This document shows, piece by piece, positions 63,750 through 64,000 of a DNA stretch of 64,000 nt. Every line of letters begins with the position of its first letter. The first letter of the stretch is position 1. Source of the DNA: Paenibacillus sp. VTT E-133291 (GTDB lineage: Bacteria; Bacillota; Bacilli; Paenibacillales; Paenibacillaceae); assembly GCF_002264395.1 (NCBI RefSeq), contig NZ_NFVA01000019.1, positions 1 to 64,000 on the forward strand, written 5' to 3'. The position numbers were made by a program, and so were the translations under genes. The notes beneath the pieces are model-generated. The model ran no database searches and had not been told where the DNA came from. It worked only from the letters and a program-made list of their open reading frames with translations.

Positions 63750-64000
63750 TTAGTCCCGGAACACCTTTTTACTGCGAATATATTCTACATCAGTAATCCC
63801 TGCCCGTGTATTAGCCGTCCTAGCCAGTGCAAAGAAATAATCGGATAACCGGTTCAAATAAATAACTGCTTCCGGGTTAATGTCTGCATTTCGTCCAAGT
63901 GTAACTGCCCGACGTTCTGCCCGGCGGCAAACCGTACGGCACACATGTAGAACCGAAGCTAACGGACTGCCCCCGGGGAGGATGAATTTTTCTAGTGGCG
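63750..64000 (-). CDS. Cob(I)alamin adenosyltransferase, PduO type (3' part only)
   Basis: The reading frame runs open off the right edge, so the N-terminus lies outside. The visible 83 residues read [29 protein letters not shown] and [17 protein letters not shown]. These are the conserved end of PduO-type ATP:corrinoid adenosyltransferases, with the FxLPGG, RxxxRRAER and LNRLSDxxF motifs that bind ATP and corrinoid. It converts cob(I)alamin to adenosylcobalamin. A Cys stands where many homologues have Ala in the [10 protein letters not shown] segment. It precedes the pseudouridine synthase gene. Confidence 0.92.
   Translation of the reverse strand, partial: PLEKFILPGGSPLASVLHVCRTVCRRAERRAVTLGRNADINPEAVIYLNRLSDYFFALARTANTRAGITDVEYIRSKKVFRD

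Overview
The window looks like a chromosomal segment of a Paenibacillus-like, endospore-forming member of the Bacillota. The pointers are strong GGAGG-type ribosome sites, an S-box and a T-box leader, AbrB, LiaFSR and a spore-protein-like ORF, futalosine-pathway menaquinone synthesis (mqnC), and a GH94 sugar phosphorylase beside an ABC importer. No tRNA, rRNA, insertion sequence, phage gene or CRISPR array was recognised. Nearly all genes lie on the minus strand; the plus-strand exceptions are at 2.9-4.6 kb, 14.3-15.3 kb and 36.2-37.3 kb.

Layout. 0.6-7.8 kb: aminotransferase, LuxR-type regulator with an unusual receiver, secreted phosphodiester glycosidase pair, AbrB-like regulator with a zinc knuckle, trmL, serC, mutarotase-like protein. 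7.9-15.3 kb: beta-glucoside uptake and phosphorolysis module (binding protein, two permeases, GH94 phosphorylase) with a divergent LacI regulator and palindromic operator candidates. 15.5-19.4 kb: a class I-beta glutamine synthetase with GlnR-like boxes, aroF, ispH. 19.5-26.9 kb: envelope stress genes (OmpR/EnvZ-type pair, HtrA, LiaF-LiaS-LiaR). 27-35.8 kb: SASP-like ORF, 3D-domain protein, T-box-thrS, SPFH/ribbon-helix-helix pair, mqnC, S-box-metA-metI. 36.4-39.5 kb: corA, HRDC protein, ROK sugar kinase.

The most striking region is 39.76-60.84 kb, about 21 kb of same-strand, closely packed genes that look like one transcription unit. Its 5' half encodes a Tad (type IVc pilus-like) machine: two CpaE/TadZ-like ATPases with degenerate P-loops, CpaB, TadA, TadB, TadC, a Flp-like pilin and two TadE-like pseudopilins. 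It runs without a break into type VII secretion parts: YukD-like ubiquitin fold, EccC-type triple ATPase, two WXG100-like proteins. It then runs into likely cargo: two GxSxG hydrolases, a lipoprotein placed like an immunity gene, a stalk-domain protein and a 902-residue secreted protein. The usual T7SSb membrane proteins (EsaA, EssA, EssB) and the T7SSa set (EccB, EccD, EccE, MycP) are not seen. I read this as a hybrid Tad/T7 export system with a TslA-like lipase effector. 60.9-64 kb returns to housekeeping genes (5'-3' exonuclease, ArsC/Spx-like protein, RluA-type pseudouridine synthase, 3' end of a PduO-type adenosyltransferase).

Two arrays of a 23-bp palindrome (TTATAGGGA, five variable bases, TCCCTATAA), four copies each and roughly 50-62 bp apart, lie at 214-401 and 23836-24021. 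Each sits between the stop codon of a leftward gene and that transcript's terminator.
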